DNA from: Roseomonas sp. HF4 | GTDB taxonomy: Bacteria; Pseudomonadota; Alphaproteobacteria; Acetobacterales; Acetobacteraceae | Assembly (NCBI RefSeq): GCF_005222755.1 | Contig: NZ_STGD01000002.1 | Span: 310,001-374,000, forward strand | Length of the DNA: 64,000 bases | Direction: 5' to 3' | In this document: in pieces, positions 44,755 to 52,987 of the stretch | Layout: each line of letters begins with the position of its first letter | How positions within the stretch are numbered: position 1 is the stretch's first letter | The notes under the pieces: model-generated | The model's input: only the letters and a program-made list of their open reading frames with translations | Database searches by the model: none | Told to the model about the DNA's origin: nothing | Made by a program: the position numbers and the translations under genes

Positions 44755-46317
44755 CTAGGCCCGGCCGCGCTCCGCCAGAAGCCGCTTCACCTCGGCCTTC
44801 GGCACCTTGCCATAGCCCGACCGCGGCAGCGCGTCCCACACCACGATCCGCGCCGGCCATTTGTAGCGACCGAGCCGGCCATCGAGATGCGCCATCACCG
44901 CCGCCGGGTCGAGCATGGCGCCCTCGGCCGCGACCAGCACCGCCACGCCCGCCTCGCCCCACTTCGCGTCCGGCACGCCGACGACACAGGCCTCGGCCAC
45001 GGCGGGATGCGTCAGGAGCACCTCCTCGATCTCGCGCGGATACACGTTCGAGCCGCCCGAGATGTACATGTCCGACTGCCGGCCCGTGATGTGGAGGAAG
45101 CCGCGCCCATCGAGGTGGCCGAGGTCGCCCGTGTGGAACCAGCCGCCGGCGAAGGCGGCCTCGTTCGCGGCCGGATTCTCGAAATAGCCGGCCATGACGG
45201 CGGCGCCGCGCACGCAGATCTCACCGGTCTCGCCCGCCGGCAGGCGGCGGTGCCCGGCATCCAGGATCGCGACCTCGATCCCCGTGCGCGGATAGCCGCA
45301 GGACCCGGTCGGGAAGGCCGGGTCGTCCTCCAGGCTGTGCCATTCGGGCGGCAGCACCGTGATGTTCCCGGTCACCTCGCCCAGCCCGAAATACTGCACG
45401 AGGCAGGGGCCGAGCTTGCGCAGCGCGTGCTTCTGGTCCTCCCGGTACATCGGCGCGCCGGCGTAGATCACGTGGCGCAGGCTGGAATGGTCGTGCGCGT
45501 CCACGCTCGGGTCGCGCACGAGCGCGTTCAGGATCGTGGGCACCGTGAACATGTTGCTGACGCGGTGCTTCTCGACCAGCCGCCAGGCCTCCGGCACGTC
45601 GAGCCGCTCGCCCGGCAGCAGCACCGAGGCAGCGCCGCGCGCCACCTGCGCCATGGCGTGGATGCCCGCGCCATGCGAGAGCGGCGCGACCACCAGCGAG
45701 GCGTCGCGCTCCGTCAATCCCGGCATCAGGTCGGCGATGTGGTTCACCACCACGAAGGCGAGTTGCCCGTGCGTCAGCGTGCCGCCCTTGGGCCGGCCGG
45801 TGGTGCCCGAGGTGTAGAACAGCCAGGCGGGGTGGTCGCGGTCCACGGCCTCGGTCTCGGCCACAGGCGCGGCGCGGCCTTCCTCCACCAGGCCGTCCCA
45901 GGCCAGGCCATCGCCCTCGCCGATCGCGACCTCGAGCAGGCAGGCGGCATTCGCCGCCTTTGCGGCGGCGCGGTGCTCGGGGAAGCCGGTGTCGAAGACA
46001 TGCCCGCGGCAGCCGGCATTGGCCGCGAGCCAGGCGACCTCGGGCGGGCTCAGGCGGAAATTCACGGGCACCCAGACGGCGCCGATCAGCCAGCAGGCCC
46101 AGCAGGATTCGAAGATGGCGTTGCCATTGCGCGCAAGGACCAGCACACGGTCCCCCACGCCGATGCCCCGCGCGCGGAGCGCCCCGGCGGCGGCCATGAC
46201 GCGCGCGGCGGTCTCGGCCCAGGTCCAGGCGCGGTCGCGCCAGACCAGCGCCGGGCGCCCCGGCAGGCGCCGTGCGGTCTGCAACAGCAGGGACGCCAGG
46301 TTCGCGGTCGGGATCAT
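44755..46317 (-). CDS. Acyl-CoA synthetase (AMP-forming)
   Basis: This 520-residue ANL-superfamily enzyme activates a carboxylic acid to its CoA thioester. P-loop motif LFYTSGTTGRPKGG, the YFGLGEVTGN region, the hinge segment GRQSDMYISGGSNVYPREIEE and the catalytic lysine in GYGKVPKAEVKRLL are all present. The acid cannot be read from sequence; medium-chain or aryl acids are likely. GGAGGAAG precedes the ATG at 46317. It diverges from a TRAP transporter, which suggests uptake and activation of the same compound. Confidence 0.9.
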   Translation of the reverse strand: MIPTANLASLLLQTARRLPGRPALVWRDRAWTWAETAARVMAAAGALRARGIGVGDRVLVLARNGNAIFESCWACWLIGAVWVPVNFRLSPPEVAWLAANAGCRGHVFDTGFPEHRAAAKAANAACLLEVAIGEGDGLAWDGLVEEGRAAPVAETEAVDRDHPAWLFYTSGTTGRPKGGTLTHGQLAFVVVNHIADLMPGLTERDASLVVAPLSHGAGIHAMAQVARGAASVLLPGERLDVPEAWRLVEKHRVSNMFTVPTILNALVRDPSVDAHDHSSLRHVIYAGAPMYREDQKHALRKLGPCLVQYFGLGEVTGNITVLPPEWHSLEDDPAFPTGSCGYPRTGIEVAILDAGHRRLPAGETGEICVRGAAVMAGYFENPAANEAAFAGGWFHTGDLGHLDGRGFLHITGRQSDMYISGGSNVYPREIEEVLLTHPAVAEACVVGVPDAKWGEAGVAVLVAAEGAMLDPAAVMAHLDGRLGRYKWPARIVVWDALPRSGYGKVPKAEVKRLLAERGRA

Positions 46318-46464
46318 GTAGCGCTTCCTCCGGGCCAAACTCCTGCCGCGGCGCGGCGCCCCGGGCAAGAGCGCGGGCGCTTGCCGCCGCCCCCCGCGCC
46401 GGGCCAGTCTGGCGGCAAGCGCCGGCCAGCGGCGCGCCGAACGATACCCTTGGGAGAACGCCAC

Positions 46465-47517
46465 ATGTCCACGACCCGCCTCGGCGCCTCGCGCCGCGCC
46501 CTGCTGATCGCCGGTGCCGGCGCCGGCCTCGTCCTGCCGCTCAGGGTGCGCGCGCAGCAACAGTACCGGCCGGAGTACAAGGTCTCGGTCGTCGGCAACC
46601 GGCCGATCCCGCTGTCGGACGGTGCCTTCGTCTGGGCCGACCTCGTGCGCGAACGCTCCAACGGCCGGATCAACATGAAGGTCTATCCCGGCAGCCAGCT
46701 GGTCGGCGGCGACCAGACGCGCGAACTGGTGGCGATGCGCCAGGGCGTGATCGACATGGCGGTCTTCTCGACCATCAACATCTCGCCGCAGGTGCGGGAG
46801 ATGAACATCTTCTCCCTGCCCTTCCTGCTGCGCGACCATCGCGGCTTCGACGCCATCGTGAACGGGGAGGTCGGCCAGGACCTGTTCCGCGTGCTGGCCA
46901 CGCGCGAGGTGGCGCCCGTCGCCTGGGGCGAGAACGGCTTCCGCGAGCTGTCCAACTCGAAGCGCGAGGTGCGCAAGCCCGAGGACCTGCGCGGCATGAA
47001 GATCCGCTTCGCCGCCGGCGCCATCTTCAGCGAGATCTTCACGGCGCTCGGCGCGAACCCGCTGCAGATGTCCTTCGCCGACCTGCAGCCGGCGCTCTCC
47101 ACGGGCGCGGTGGACGGGCAGGAGAACCCCGTCAACCTGTTCCTCGCCTTCCGCATGGACACGCTGGCGCAGAAGCACCTGACCATCTGGAACTACGTGG
47201 CGGATGCCGGCATCTTCGTCGTCGCGAAGTCGATCATGGACGGCTTCAACGCCGCCGACCGGACGCTGATCACCGAAGCCGCGCAGGAAGCCGCGCGGCG
47301 GCAGATCGCGGGCTCGCGCCGCGGCATCGGCATTGGCGGCGACCGCTCGGCCTTCGAGGAATGCGCGCGGCGCGGCGTCGCGGTCGCCGAGCTCACGGCC
47401 GCCGAGAAGGACGCCTTCGCGGCCGCGACGCGCCCCGTGTTCGACAAGTGGGCGCAGACCGTGGGCACGCCGCTCGTGCAGAAGGCGCAGGCCGCCATCG
47501 CGCGCGCCACGGCCTGA
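46465..47517 (+). CDS. dctP: TRAP transporter substrate-binding protein (DctP family)
   Basis: This 350-residue periplasmic protein has signal MSTTRLGASRRALLIAGAGA...RAQ, with twin arginines that hint at Tat export. The DctP core includes NGRINMKVYPGSQLVGGDQTRELVAMRQG, SLPFLLRDHRGFDAIV, EDLRGMKIRFAAGAIFSEIFTALGANPLQMSFADLQPALSTGAVDGQENP. The arginine of MKIR is the conserved carboxylate-binding residue, so an organic acid is the probable ligand. GGGAG precedes the ATG. dctQ starts 7 bp after its stop. Confidence 0.93.
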   Translation: MSTTRLGASRRALLIAGAGAGLVLPLRVRAQQQYRPEYKVSVVGNRPIPLSDGAFVWADLVRERSNGRINMKVYPGSQLVGGDQTRELVAMRQGVIDMAVFSTINISPQVREMNIFSLPFLLRDHRGFDAIVNGEVGQDLFRVLATREVAPVAWGENGFRELSNSKREVRKPEDLRGMKIRFAAGAIFSEIFTALGANPLQMSFADLQPALSTGAVDGQENPVNLFLAFRMDTLAQKHLTIWNYVADAGIFVVAKSIMDGFNAADRTLITEAAQEAARRQIAGSRRGIGIGGDRSAFEECARRGVAVAELTAAEKDAFAAATRPVFDKWAQTVGTPLVQKAQAAIARATA

Positions 47518-47524
47518 CGGCCGC

Positions 47525-48034
47525 GTGAACGCAGAGCTCGACCCGGCTGCCGCGCAGCCGGACCCGCGCACGCGGGTGCCGCTGACGCTGGAGCGCGTGC
47601 TGCTGGCGGCCGCCATGGGGGCCATGGCGCTGATCACGGCGGCCAACGTGGCGGCGCGCTACCTGACCGACGTCTCGATCGCCTTCACCGAGGAATACTC
47701 GGTGGTCCTCATGGTGATCGTGACGCTGGTCGGCTCGGCGCTCGCCATGGCGGCGGGACGGCATATCCGGGTCGACTACTTCACCGGCATGATGCCGCGG
47801 GGCGCGCAGCGGGGTGCGGAGGTCGTCTCGCTCCTGCTCGCGATCCTCTGCTTCGGGCTGCTCGCCTGGTACGGCATGTGGCTCGCGTGGGACGAGTATC
47901 GCTTCGAGGTGCTGTCCAACGGCCTCGGCCACCCGAACTGGTGGTACACGGGCTGGCTGCCGCTGCTCTCGCTCCTCGTCATCGCGCGGGCTGCGGGCAG
48001 GTTGGTCCGCATCCTGCGGGGGGAGCCCGGCTGA
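47525..48034 (+). CDS. dctQ: TRAP transporter small permease (DctQ family)
   Basis: A 169-residue inner-membrane protein with four helices in the DctQ arrangement (LLAAAMGAMALITAANVAARY; EEYSVVLMVIVTLVGSALAMAAG; VVSLLLAILCFGLLAWYGMW; WLPLLSLLVIARAAG). HIRVDYF between helices 2 and 3 is typical. It starts with GTG at 47525. Its TGA overlaps the dctM ATG (TGATG), so the two permease subunits are translationally coupled. Confidence 0.9.
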   Translation: MNAELDPAAAQPDPRTRVPLTLERVLLAAAMGAMALITAANVAARYLTDVSIAFTEEYSVVLMVIVTLVGSALAMAAGRHIRVDYFTGMMPRGAQRGAEVVSLLLAILCFGLLAWYGMWLAWDEYRFEVLSNGLGHPNWWYTGWLPLLSLLVIARAAGRLVRILRGEPG

Positions 48035-49320
48035 TGGTGGCCGGCGTCCTCTTCATCGCCTTCGGCCTGCTGCTGGCCGGCGGCGTGCCGGTCGGCATCG
48101 GGCTCGGGCTCGCCGGCGCGCTGGCCATCGTGCTGGCCGGCCAATCCATCATGGCCATGCCGACCAACGTCTATGCCGGCATCGCGAAGTATCCGCTCAT
48201 CGCCATCCCGATGTTCGTGCTCGTCGGCTCGGTCTTCGAACGGACGGGCGTCGCGCTGCGCCTGGTGCGCTTCGCGAGCGCGATCGTGGGCGCCGGGCGG
48301 GGCGCGCTCGCCTCGGTCGCGGTGCTGGTCGCGATGGTGCTGGGCGGCATCACGGGCTCCGGCCCCGCCAATTCGGCGGCCGTCGGCCAGGTCATGACGA
48401 AGTCCATGGTCGAGGACGGCTACCCCCGCCCGTTCATCGCCAGCACGGTCGCCGCCGCGGCCGCGACCGACATCCTGATCCCGCCCTCCATCGCCTTCAT
48501 CGTCTATGCCGTGCTGGTGCCGGGCGTCTCGGTGCCGGCCATCTTCGCCGCCGGCATGATCCCGGGGCTGCTCGCGGGGCTCTTCATCATCGGCGCCGTG
48601 GTCGGTATCTCGATCCTGAGGGATTTCGGCGGCAAGGCGCAGGCGCGGGAGGTGCTGACGCTCTGGCAGACCTTCAGCGAGGCGATCTGGGGCCTGCTCG
48701 CGCCCGTGGTCATCCTGGGCGGCATGCGCATCGGCATCTTCACGCCGACCGAGGCTGCGGTGGTGGCCGTGTTCTACGGCCTTTTCGTCGGCTTCGTCGT
48801 CTACCGGACGCTGACCTTCCGCGACGTCTACGAGATGCTGGTCGAGGCGGGCGAGATCTCGGCCGTGATCCTCATCGTCGTGGCGCTCGCCACCGTCTTC
48901 GCCTGGTCCACCAGCACGCTCGGCATCGTGCGGCCGATCGCGGAGTGGATCGTGGGCCTCGGGCTCGGCTCGGGCGGCACGCTCGTGCTGCTGACGCTGG
49001 TGCTGGTCGTGGTCGGCATGTTCCTCGACGGGATATCGATCTTCCTGATCCTGCTGCCGATCCTGCTACCGATCGCGGCGACCTTTGGCTGGGACCTCAC
49101 CTGGTTCGGCGTGGTGCTGACCATGATGATCGCGATCGGGCAGTTCACGCCGCCCATGGCGGTGAACCTGATGGTGTCCTGCCGCATCGCAGGCGTGGGG
49201 ATGGAGACGACGCTGCCCTGGGTGACCTGGCTCGTGCTCGCCATGACCGCGGCGGCGGCGGCGGTCATGGCGGTGCCGGACCTGGCGCTCTGGCTGCCGC
49301 GCGCGATGGGCCTCGGCTGA
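48034..49320 (+). CDS. dctM: TRAP transporter large permease (DctM family)
   Basis: This 428-residue protein has about twelve membrane segments. Signature strings are IPMFVLVGSVFERTGVALRLVRFA, GGITGSGPANSAAVGQVMTKSMVEDGYPRPFIASTVAAAAATDILIPPSIAFIVYA and ILLPIAATFGWDLTWFGVVLTMMIAIGQFTPPMAVNL. DctM carries the sodium-coupled transport path. The set dctP-dctQ-dctM is complete and compact here. Confidence 0.95.
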   Translation: MVAGVLFIAFGLLLAGGVPVGIGLGLAGALAIVLAGQSIMAMPTNVYAGIAKYPLIAIPMFVLVGSVFERTGVALRLVRFASAIVGAGRGALASVAVLVAMVLGGITGSGPANSAAVGQVMTKSMVEDGYPRPFIASTVAAAAATDILIPPSIAFIVYAVLVPGVSVPAIFAAGMIPGLLAGLFIIGAVVGISILRDFGGKAQAREVLTLWQTFSEAIWGLLAPVVILGGMRIGIFTPTEAAVVAVFYGLFVGFVVYRTLTFRDVYEMLVEAGEISAVILIVVALATVFAWSTSTLGIVRPIAEWIVGLGLGSGGTLVLLTLVLVVVGMFLDGISIFLILLPILLPIAATFGWDLTWFGVVLTMMIAIGQFTPPMAVNLMVSCRIAGVGMETTLPWVTWLVLAMTAAAAAVMAVPDLALWLPRAMGLG

Positions 49321-49355
49321 GCGGCGCGCCCCCGCGGGACGCGCCGCGCGCGCCT

Positions 49356-50018
49356 TCAGCCCTGCGGCTGCGGCACGATCCGGATGTAGGGCTTGGGTTC
49401 CCGCCAGCCGTCCGGGAACAGCTTCCTCGCGTCCTCGTTGCTGACCGAACCGGCGATGATCACGTCCTCGCCCCGCTGCCAGTTCGCCGGGGTCGCGACC
49501 TTGTGCCTGGCCGTCAACTGCAGGCTGTCGAGCAGCCGCAGGATCTCGTCGAAATTGCGCCCGGCCGTCATCGGATAGGCGAGGTAGGCCTTCACCTGCT
49601 TGTCGGGCCCGATGATGACGACGACGCGCACGGTCTGGTTGGCCGCGGCCGTGCGCCCTTCGGACGTCGCGCCCGCATCCGCCGGCAGCATCCCGAACAG
49701 CTTCGAGACGTGCAGCGTCGGGTCGCCGATCATCGGGTAGGTCACGGCATGGCCCGTCACCTCGGCGATGTCGCCTTCCCAGCGGTGGTGGCTCTCCACC
49801 GGATCGACGCTGAGGCCGATGATCTTGGTGTTTCGCCGATCGAATTCCGGCTTCAGCCCGGCCATGGTGCCGAGTTCGGTCGTGCAGACCGGCGTGAAGT
49901 CCTTCGGGTGGCTGAACAGGATGGCCCAGCCGTCGCCGATCCAGTCATGGAAGCGGATGCGGCCCTGGGTCGTGTCCGCCTCGAAGTCCGGGGCAATCTG
50001 GCCGATCGCGATGCTCAT
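49356..50018 (-). CDS. 1-Cys peroxiredoxin (Prx6 type)
   Basis: This 220-residue thiol peroxidase has its peroxidatic cysteine at C45 in HPKDFTPVCTTELG. The C-terminal dimerisation half (ATPANWQRGEDVIIAGSVSNEDARKLFPDGWREPKPYIR) is typical of 1-Cys Prx6 enzymes, and no resolving cysteine is seen. It reduces H2O2 and organic peroxides. An excellent AGGAGGAG precedes the ATG, and a clear -10 box lies upstream, so it is probably transcribed alone. Confidence 0.95.
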   Translation of the reverse strand: MSIAIGQIAPDFEADTTQGRIRFHDWIGDGWAILFSHPKDFTPVCTTELGTMAGLKPEFDRRNTKIIGLSVDPVESHHRWEGDIAEVTGHAVTYPMIGDPTLHVSKLFGMLPADAGATSEGRTAAANQTVRVVVIIGPDKQVKAYLAYPMTAGRNFDEILRLLDSLQLTARHKVATPANWQRGEDVIIAGSVSNEDARKLFPDGWREPKPYIRIVPQPQG

Positions 50019-50085
50019 GGCACTTCTCCTCCTGCATCTGTGGCGCGGAAGGCATCACGCGCGGATCCGACGCGCAAGCGACAGC

Positions 50086-50091
50086 ATTGTA
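50086..50091 (-). promoter_or_regulatory. -10 box for the peroxiredoxin gene
   Basis: TACAAT on the minus strand, 67 bases before the ATG at 50018. It is a near-consensus sigma70 -10, but no good -35 is seen 16-18 bases upstream. Confidence 0.45.
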
Positions 50092-50156
50092 TCATCCCCA
50101 GCGCGTCGGGTGAGGAAATCCTTGCTCCGGAAGGTGCGGTGGCGGCTATGACGCCG

Positions 50157-51128
50157 TCAGGGCCCTGCGGCGGCGAGCCTCCTGACCGCCGCCGCCACGC
50201 GTGCCGGCGTGATGCGCATCGCATCCTCGAGCGGCGGGCTGAACGGCACTGGCGCGCGCGGCGCGCCCACGCGCTCCACAGCGCGCAGCCCGCCCGGGCC
50301 GACGCCCTCCACCACGCGCGCCACCACCTCCGCCCCGAAGCCCGAGACCGTAACCGCCTCATGCACCACAAGCAGCCGGCCGGTGCGCCGGACGGAGGCG
50401 ACCACCGCCGCCTCGTCCCACGGCCAGAGGCTGCGCAGGTCGAACACGTCGCAGGCGATGCCGCTATCACGCGCGCCCTGCTCGACCACAGGCACGGTCG
50501 CGGACCAGGTCACCACGGTCAGCGCATCGCCTTGCGCCGCCTGCCGCGCGACGCCGAAAGGCACGGGCGCGACCTCGTCCGGCACCTCGCCCTCCGCGGT
50601 CCAGAGGTTCTTGGGCTCCATCAGCACGACGGGGTCGTCGGAGCGGATGGCGGCAACCAGCAGCCCCGCCGCATCCGCCGGCGTGCCGGGGGCGGCCACG
50701 ACCAGGCCGGGGATGTGCGTGAGCCAGGCCTCCAGGCATTGGCTGTGCTGCGCGGCGGAGTTGCGCCACATTCCCTGCGGCATGCGAACGACCAGGCTCG
50801 CGCGCCCCTGCCCGCCGAACATGTAGCGCGCCTTGGCGATCTGGCTGACCAACTCGTCCATCGCGCAGAGCGTGAAGTCGGCGATGCGCATCTCGACCAC
50901 CGGCCGCGTGCCGCACAAGGCGGCACCGAGGCCGGCACCCATGATCGTGCTCTCGGAGATCGGCGTGGAGACGATCCGCTCCGGCCCGAATTCCTCGGCC
51001 AGCCCCTTGTACTGGCCGAAGATGCCGCCCTGGGCCAGGTCCTCGCCCAGCGCCCAGACCAGCTTGTCGCGGCGCATCTCCGCGGCAAGCGCGCGGCGCG
51101 CGGCCTCGGCGAAGGTCAGGCGCGTCAT
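50157..51128 (-). CDS. ThDP-dependent dehydrogenase E1 component, beta subunit
   Basis: This 323-residue protein is the transketolase-like beta half of a 2-oxoacid/acetoin dehydrogenase E1. MTRLTFAEAARRALAAEM, GEDLAQGGIFGQYKGL, STPISESTIMGAGLGAAL (with the catalytic Glu) and GQGRASLVVRMPQGMWRNSAAQHSQCLEAWLTHIPGL follow the PdhB/AcoB pattern. Its ATG overlaps the alpha-subunit stop by four bases. No E2 acyltransferase or E3 is adjacent, so the reaction (acetoin, pyruvate or branched-chain oxo acid) is unresolved. Confidence 0.88.
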   Translation of the reverse strand: MTRLTFAEAARRALAAEMRRDKLVWALGEDLAQGGIFGQYKGLAEEFGPERIVSTPISESTIMGAGLGAALCGTRPVVEMRIADFTLCAMDELVSQIAKARYMFGGQGRASLVVRMPQGMWRNSAAQHSQCLEAWLTHIPGLVVAAPGTPADAAGLLVAAIRSDDPVVLMEPKNLWTAEGEVPDEVAPVPFGVARQAAQGDALTVVTWSATVPVVEQGARDSGIACDVFDLRSLWPWDEAAVVASVRRTGRLLVVHEAVTVSGFGAEVVARVVEGVGPGGLRAVERVGAPRAPVPFSPPLEDAMRITPARVAAAVRRLAAAGP

Positions 51129-52105
51129 GCCGGCGCTCCCGCATCCTGCACGTCGCTGAAGGCGGCCTCCGGCGCGGGCCAGGGCGCGGCCATGGCGGCG
51201 GCGCGGTGGCCGGCCATCTCGGCGGCGGCGGCGGCCTCGATGGCGGCGATCTCCCCGGCCGCGACGCCGGACGCCTCCAGGATGGCGGCGAGGCGGCGGA
51301 TCGCGTCCCGCTCCCGCGCCGCCGACGCTTCCTCCGCCGGGCGATAGGCGGCGGGATCGGTGCCGGTGTGGCCTTCCCAGCGGTAGCATTTCGCGTGCAG
51401 GAACTGCGGGCCGGCACCTGCGCGGATGCGGGCAACGAGGTCGGCCGCGACGGCATCGACGGCCATTGCGTCCTCCCCGTCCACGGCCGTCGCGGGCACG
51501 CCGCAGGCCTCGGCGCGCGCGCCCGGGCCGGCGCCCGCGGTCACCGCGCTGTTGCGGGTGAAGGCGGCGAAGCCATTGTCCTCGCACACGAACAGCACCG
51601 GCAGGCGATAGAGCGCCGCCCAGTTCATGCCTTCGAGGAACGGGCCGCGATTGACCGCGCCGTCGCCGAAGAAGCACGCCACGATCGCGTCCTCCTTCGT
51701 CAGGCGAATGGCCTGCGCCGCCCCGCAGGCAATCGGAATGCCCGCGCCCACCACACCGTTCGCGCCCAGCATGCCCACCGCGAAATCGGCGATGTGCATA
51801 GAGCCGCCCTTGCCGCCACACGACCCACCCGCACGCCCGTGCAATTCCAACATCATCGCCCGCGCATCGGCGCCCTTGGCGATGGCGTGGCCATGGCCGC
51901 GATGCGTGCTGGTGATACGGTCGGCCCGCCGCAGATTCGCGCAGACGCCGACGGCAACGCCTTCCTGCCCGATCGACGGGTGCACCACGCCCGGCGCCTC
52001 GCCAGACCGCATGGCGGCGACCGCCTCGCGCTCGAAGGCGCGGATGCGCGCCATGTCGCGCAGCATCGCGATCCGCCGCGCCGTCTCGTTGGACGCGCCT
52101 GACAT
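51125..52105 (-). CDS. ThDP-dependent dehydrogenase E1 component, alpha subunit
   Basis: This 326-residue alpha half of E1 has the ThDP/Mg motif GDGAVNRGPFLEGMNWAALYRLPVLFVCEDN (GDG at 147-149, EDN at 175-177). The THRGHGHAIAKGAD and GRAGGSCGGKGGSMHIAD strings are of the PdhA/AcoA group. The ATG at 52105 has AAGGGGG upstream. It is the first gene of the alpha-beta pair and diverges, across 72 bp, from the duplicated-repeat unknown protein and a second ThDP enzyme. Confidence 0.88.
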   Translation of the reverse strand: MSGASNETARRIAMLRDMARIRAFEREAVAAMRSGEAPGVVHPSIGQEGVAVGVCANLRRADRITSTHRGHGHAIAKGADARAMMLELHGRAGGSCGGKGGSMHIADFAVGMLGANGVVGAGIPIACGAAQAIRLTKEDAIVACFFGDGAVNRGPFLEGMNWAALYRLPVLFVCEDNGFAAFTRNSAVTAGAGPGARAEACGVPATAVDGEDAMAVDAVAADLVARIRAGAGPQFLHAKCYRWEGHTGTDPAAYRPAEEASAARERDAIRRLAAILEASGVAAGEIAAIEAAAAAEMAGHRAAAMAAPWPAPEAAFSDVQDAGAPA

Positions 52106-52177
52106 GCGTTCCCCCTTCCCCTGTTGCCAGCCCCGCGGCCGCGCTCTACTCCCGCGGCGGGAGCAAGGAACGCGGCC

Positions 52178-52987
52178 ATGCTGGACCGGCTCATCGTCGT
52201 CGACAGCGTCACCCGGCTGGGGCCGGAGGCGCAAGGGCGCGTGATCGTCGGTGGCTCCCATGGCGGGGTCTATGCCGCCTACCTTGCCGCCCGCGCGCGC
52301 GTCGCCGGCGTGCTGTTGAACGATGCGGGGCTCGGGCTCGACCGCGCCGGCATCGCGGGGCTCGATTACCTGCAGCCGCTCGGCATCCCCGCCGCCTGCT
52401 GCTCGCACCGGTCCGCGCGCATCGGGGATGGCTTCGACATGCTGGGCCGCGGCATCGTCAGCCACGCGAACGGCGCGGCGGCGGCGCTCGGCATCGAACC
52501 CGGCATGTGGTGCCGCGAGGCCGCCCGGCGCCTGGCCGGCGCGACGGCGCCCGACATCGCCGCCCCTGACAGCGTGGAATCCCGCTTCGCCATCGGCGCG
52601 CGCGCCGCGGCCATGGACTCCAATTCCCTGATGACGCCGGCCGACGACGGCACGGTGGTCGTCACCGGCAGCCACGGCGCGCTGCTCGGCGGCCGGCCCG
52701 AGACCGCCGCGCGCGCCGCCGTCTTCGCGGCGCTCTACAACGACGCCGATGGCGGGGCGGACGGCGCCGGCTTCACCCGCCTGCCCGCGCTCGATGCCCG
52801 CGGCATCGCGGCGGCCACCTATTCCGCCTGGACGGCGCGCATCGGCGATGGCCGCTCCGCCGTCGAGACCGGCGTCGTCTCCACCGTCAATGCGCGCGCC
52901 GCCGCGCTGGGACTGCGTCCCGGCGGCCTTGTGCGCGACGCCGTCGCCCTGCTCGCCGACGCCTGCATGAAGGACCACCGCGCGTGA
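52178..52987 (+). CDS. Unknown protein made of two tandem repeats, coupled to a ThDP enzyme
   Basis: A 269-residue soluble protein whose two halves are clearly related. Matched strings lie about 138-140 residues apart: DSVTRL (9) and DSNSLM (147); GSHGG (26) and GSHGA (164); NDA (48 and 188); RIGDG (81 and 221); VS-x-x-N (94 and 234); AAALGIEPG (101) and AAALGLRPG (241). The family is not recognised and no catalytic signature is obvious. The N-terminal VIVGGSHGGVYAA recalls a nucleophile-elbow or binding loop but is not diagnostic. AAGGA precedes the ATG. Its stop overlaps the GTG start of the next gene (GTGA), so the two products are probably made in fixed proportion. Confidence 0.75.
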   Translation: MLDRLIVVDSVTRLGPEAQGRVIVGGSHGGVYAAYLAARARVAGVLLNDAGLGLDRAGIAGLDYLQPLGIPAACCSHRSARIGDGFDMLGRGIVSHANGAAAALGIEPGMWCREAARRLAGATAPDIAAPDSVESRFAIGARAAAMDSNSLMTPADDGTVVVTGSHGALLGGRPETAARAAVFAALYNDADGGADGAGFTRLPALDARGIAAATYSAWTARIGDGRSAVETGVVSTVNARAAALGLRPGGLVRDAVALLADACMKDHRA

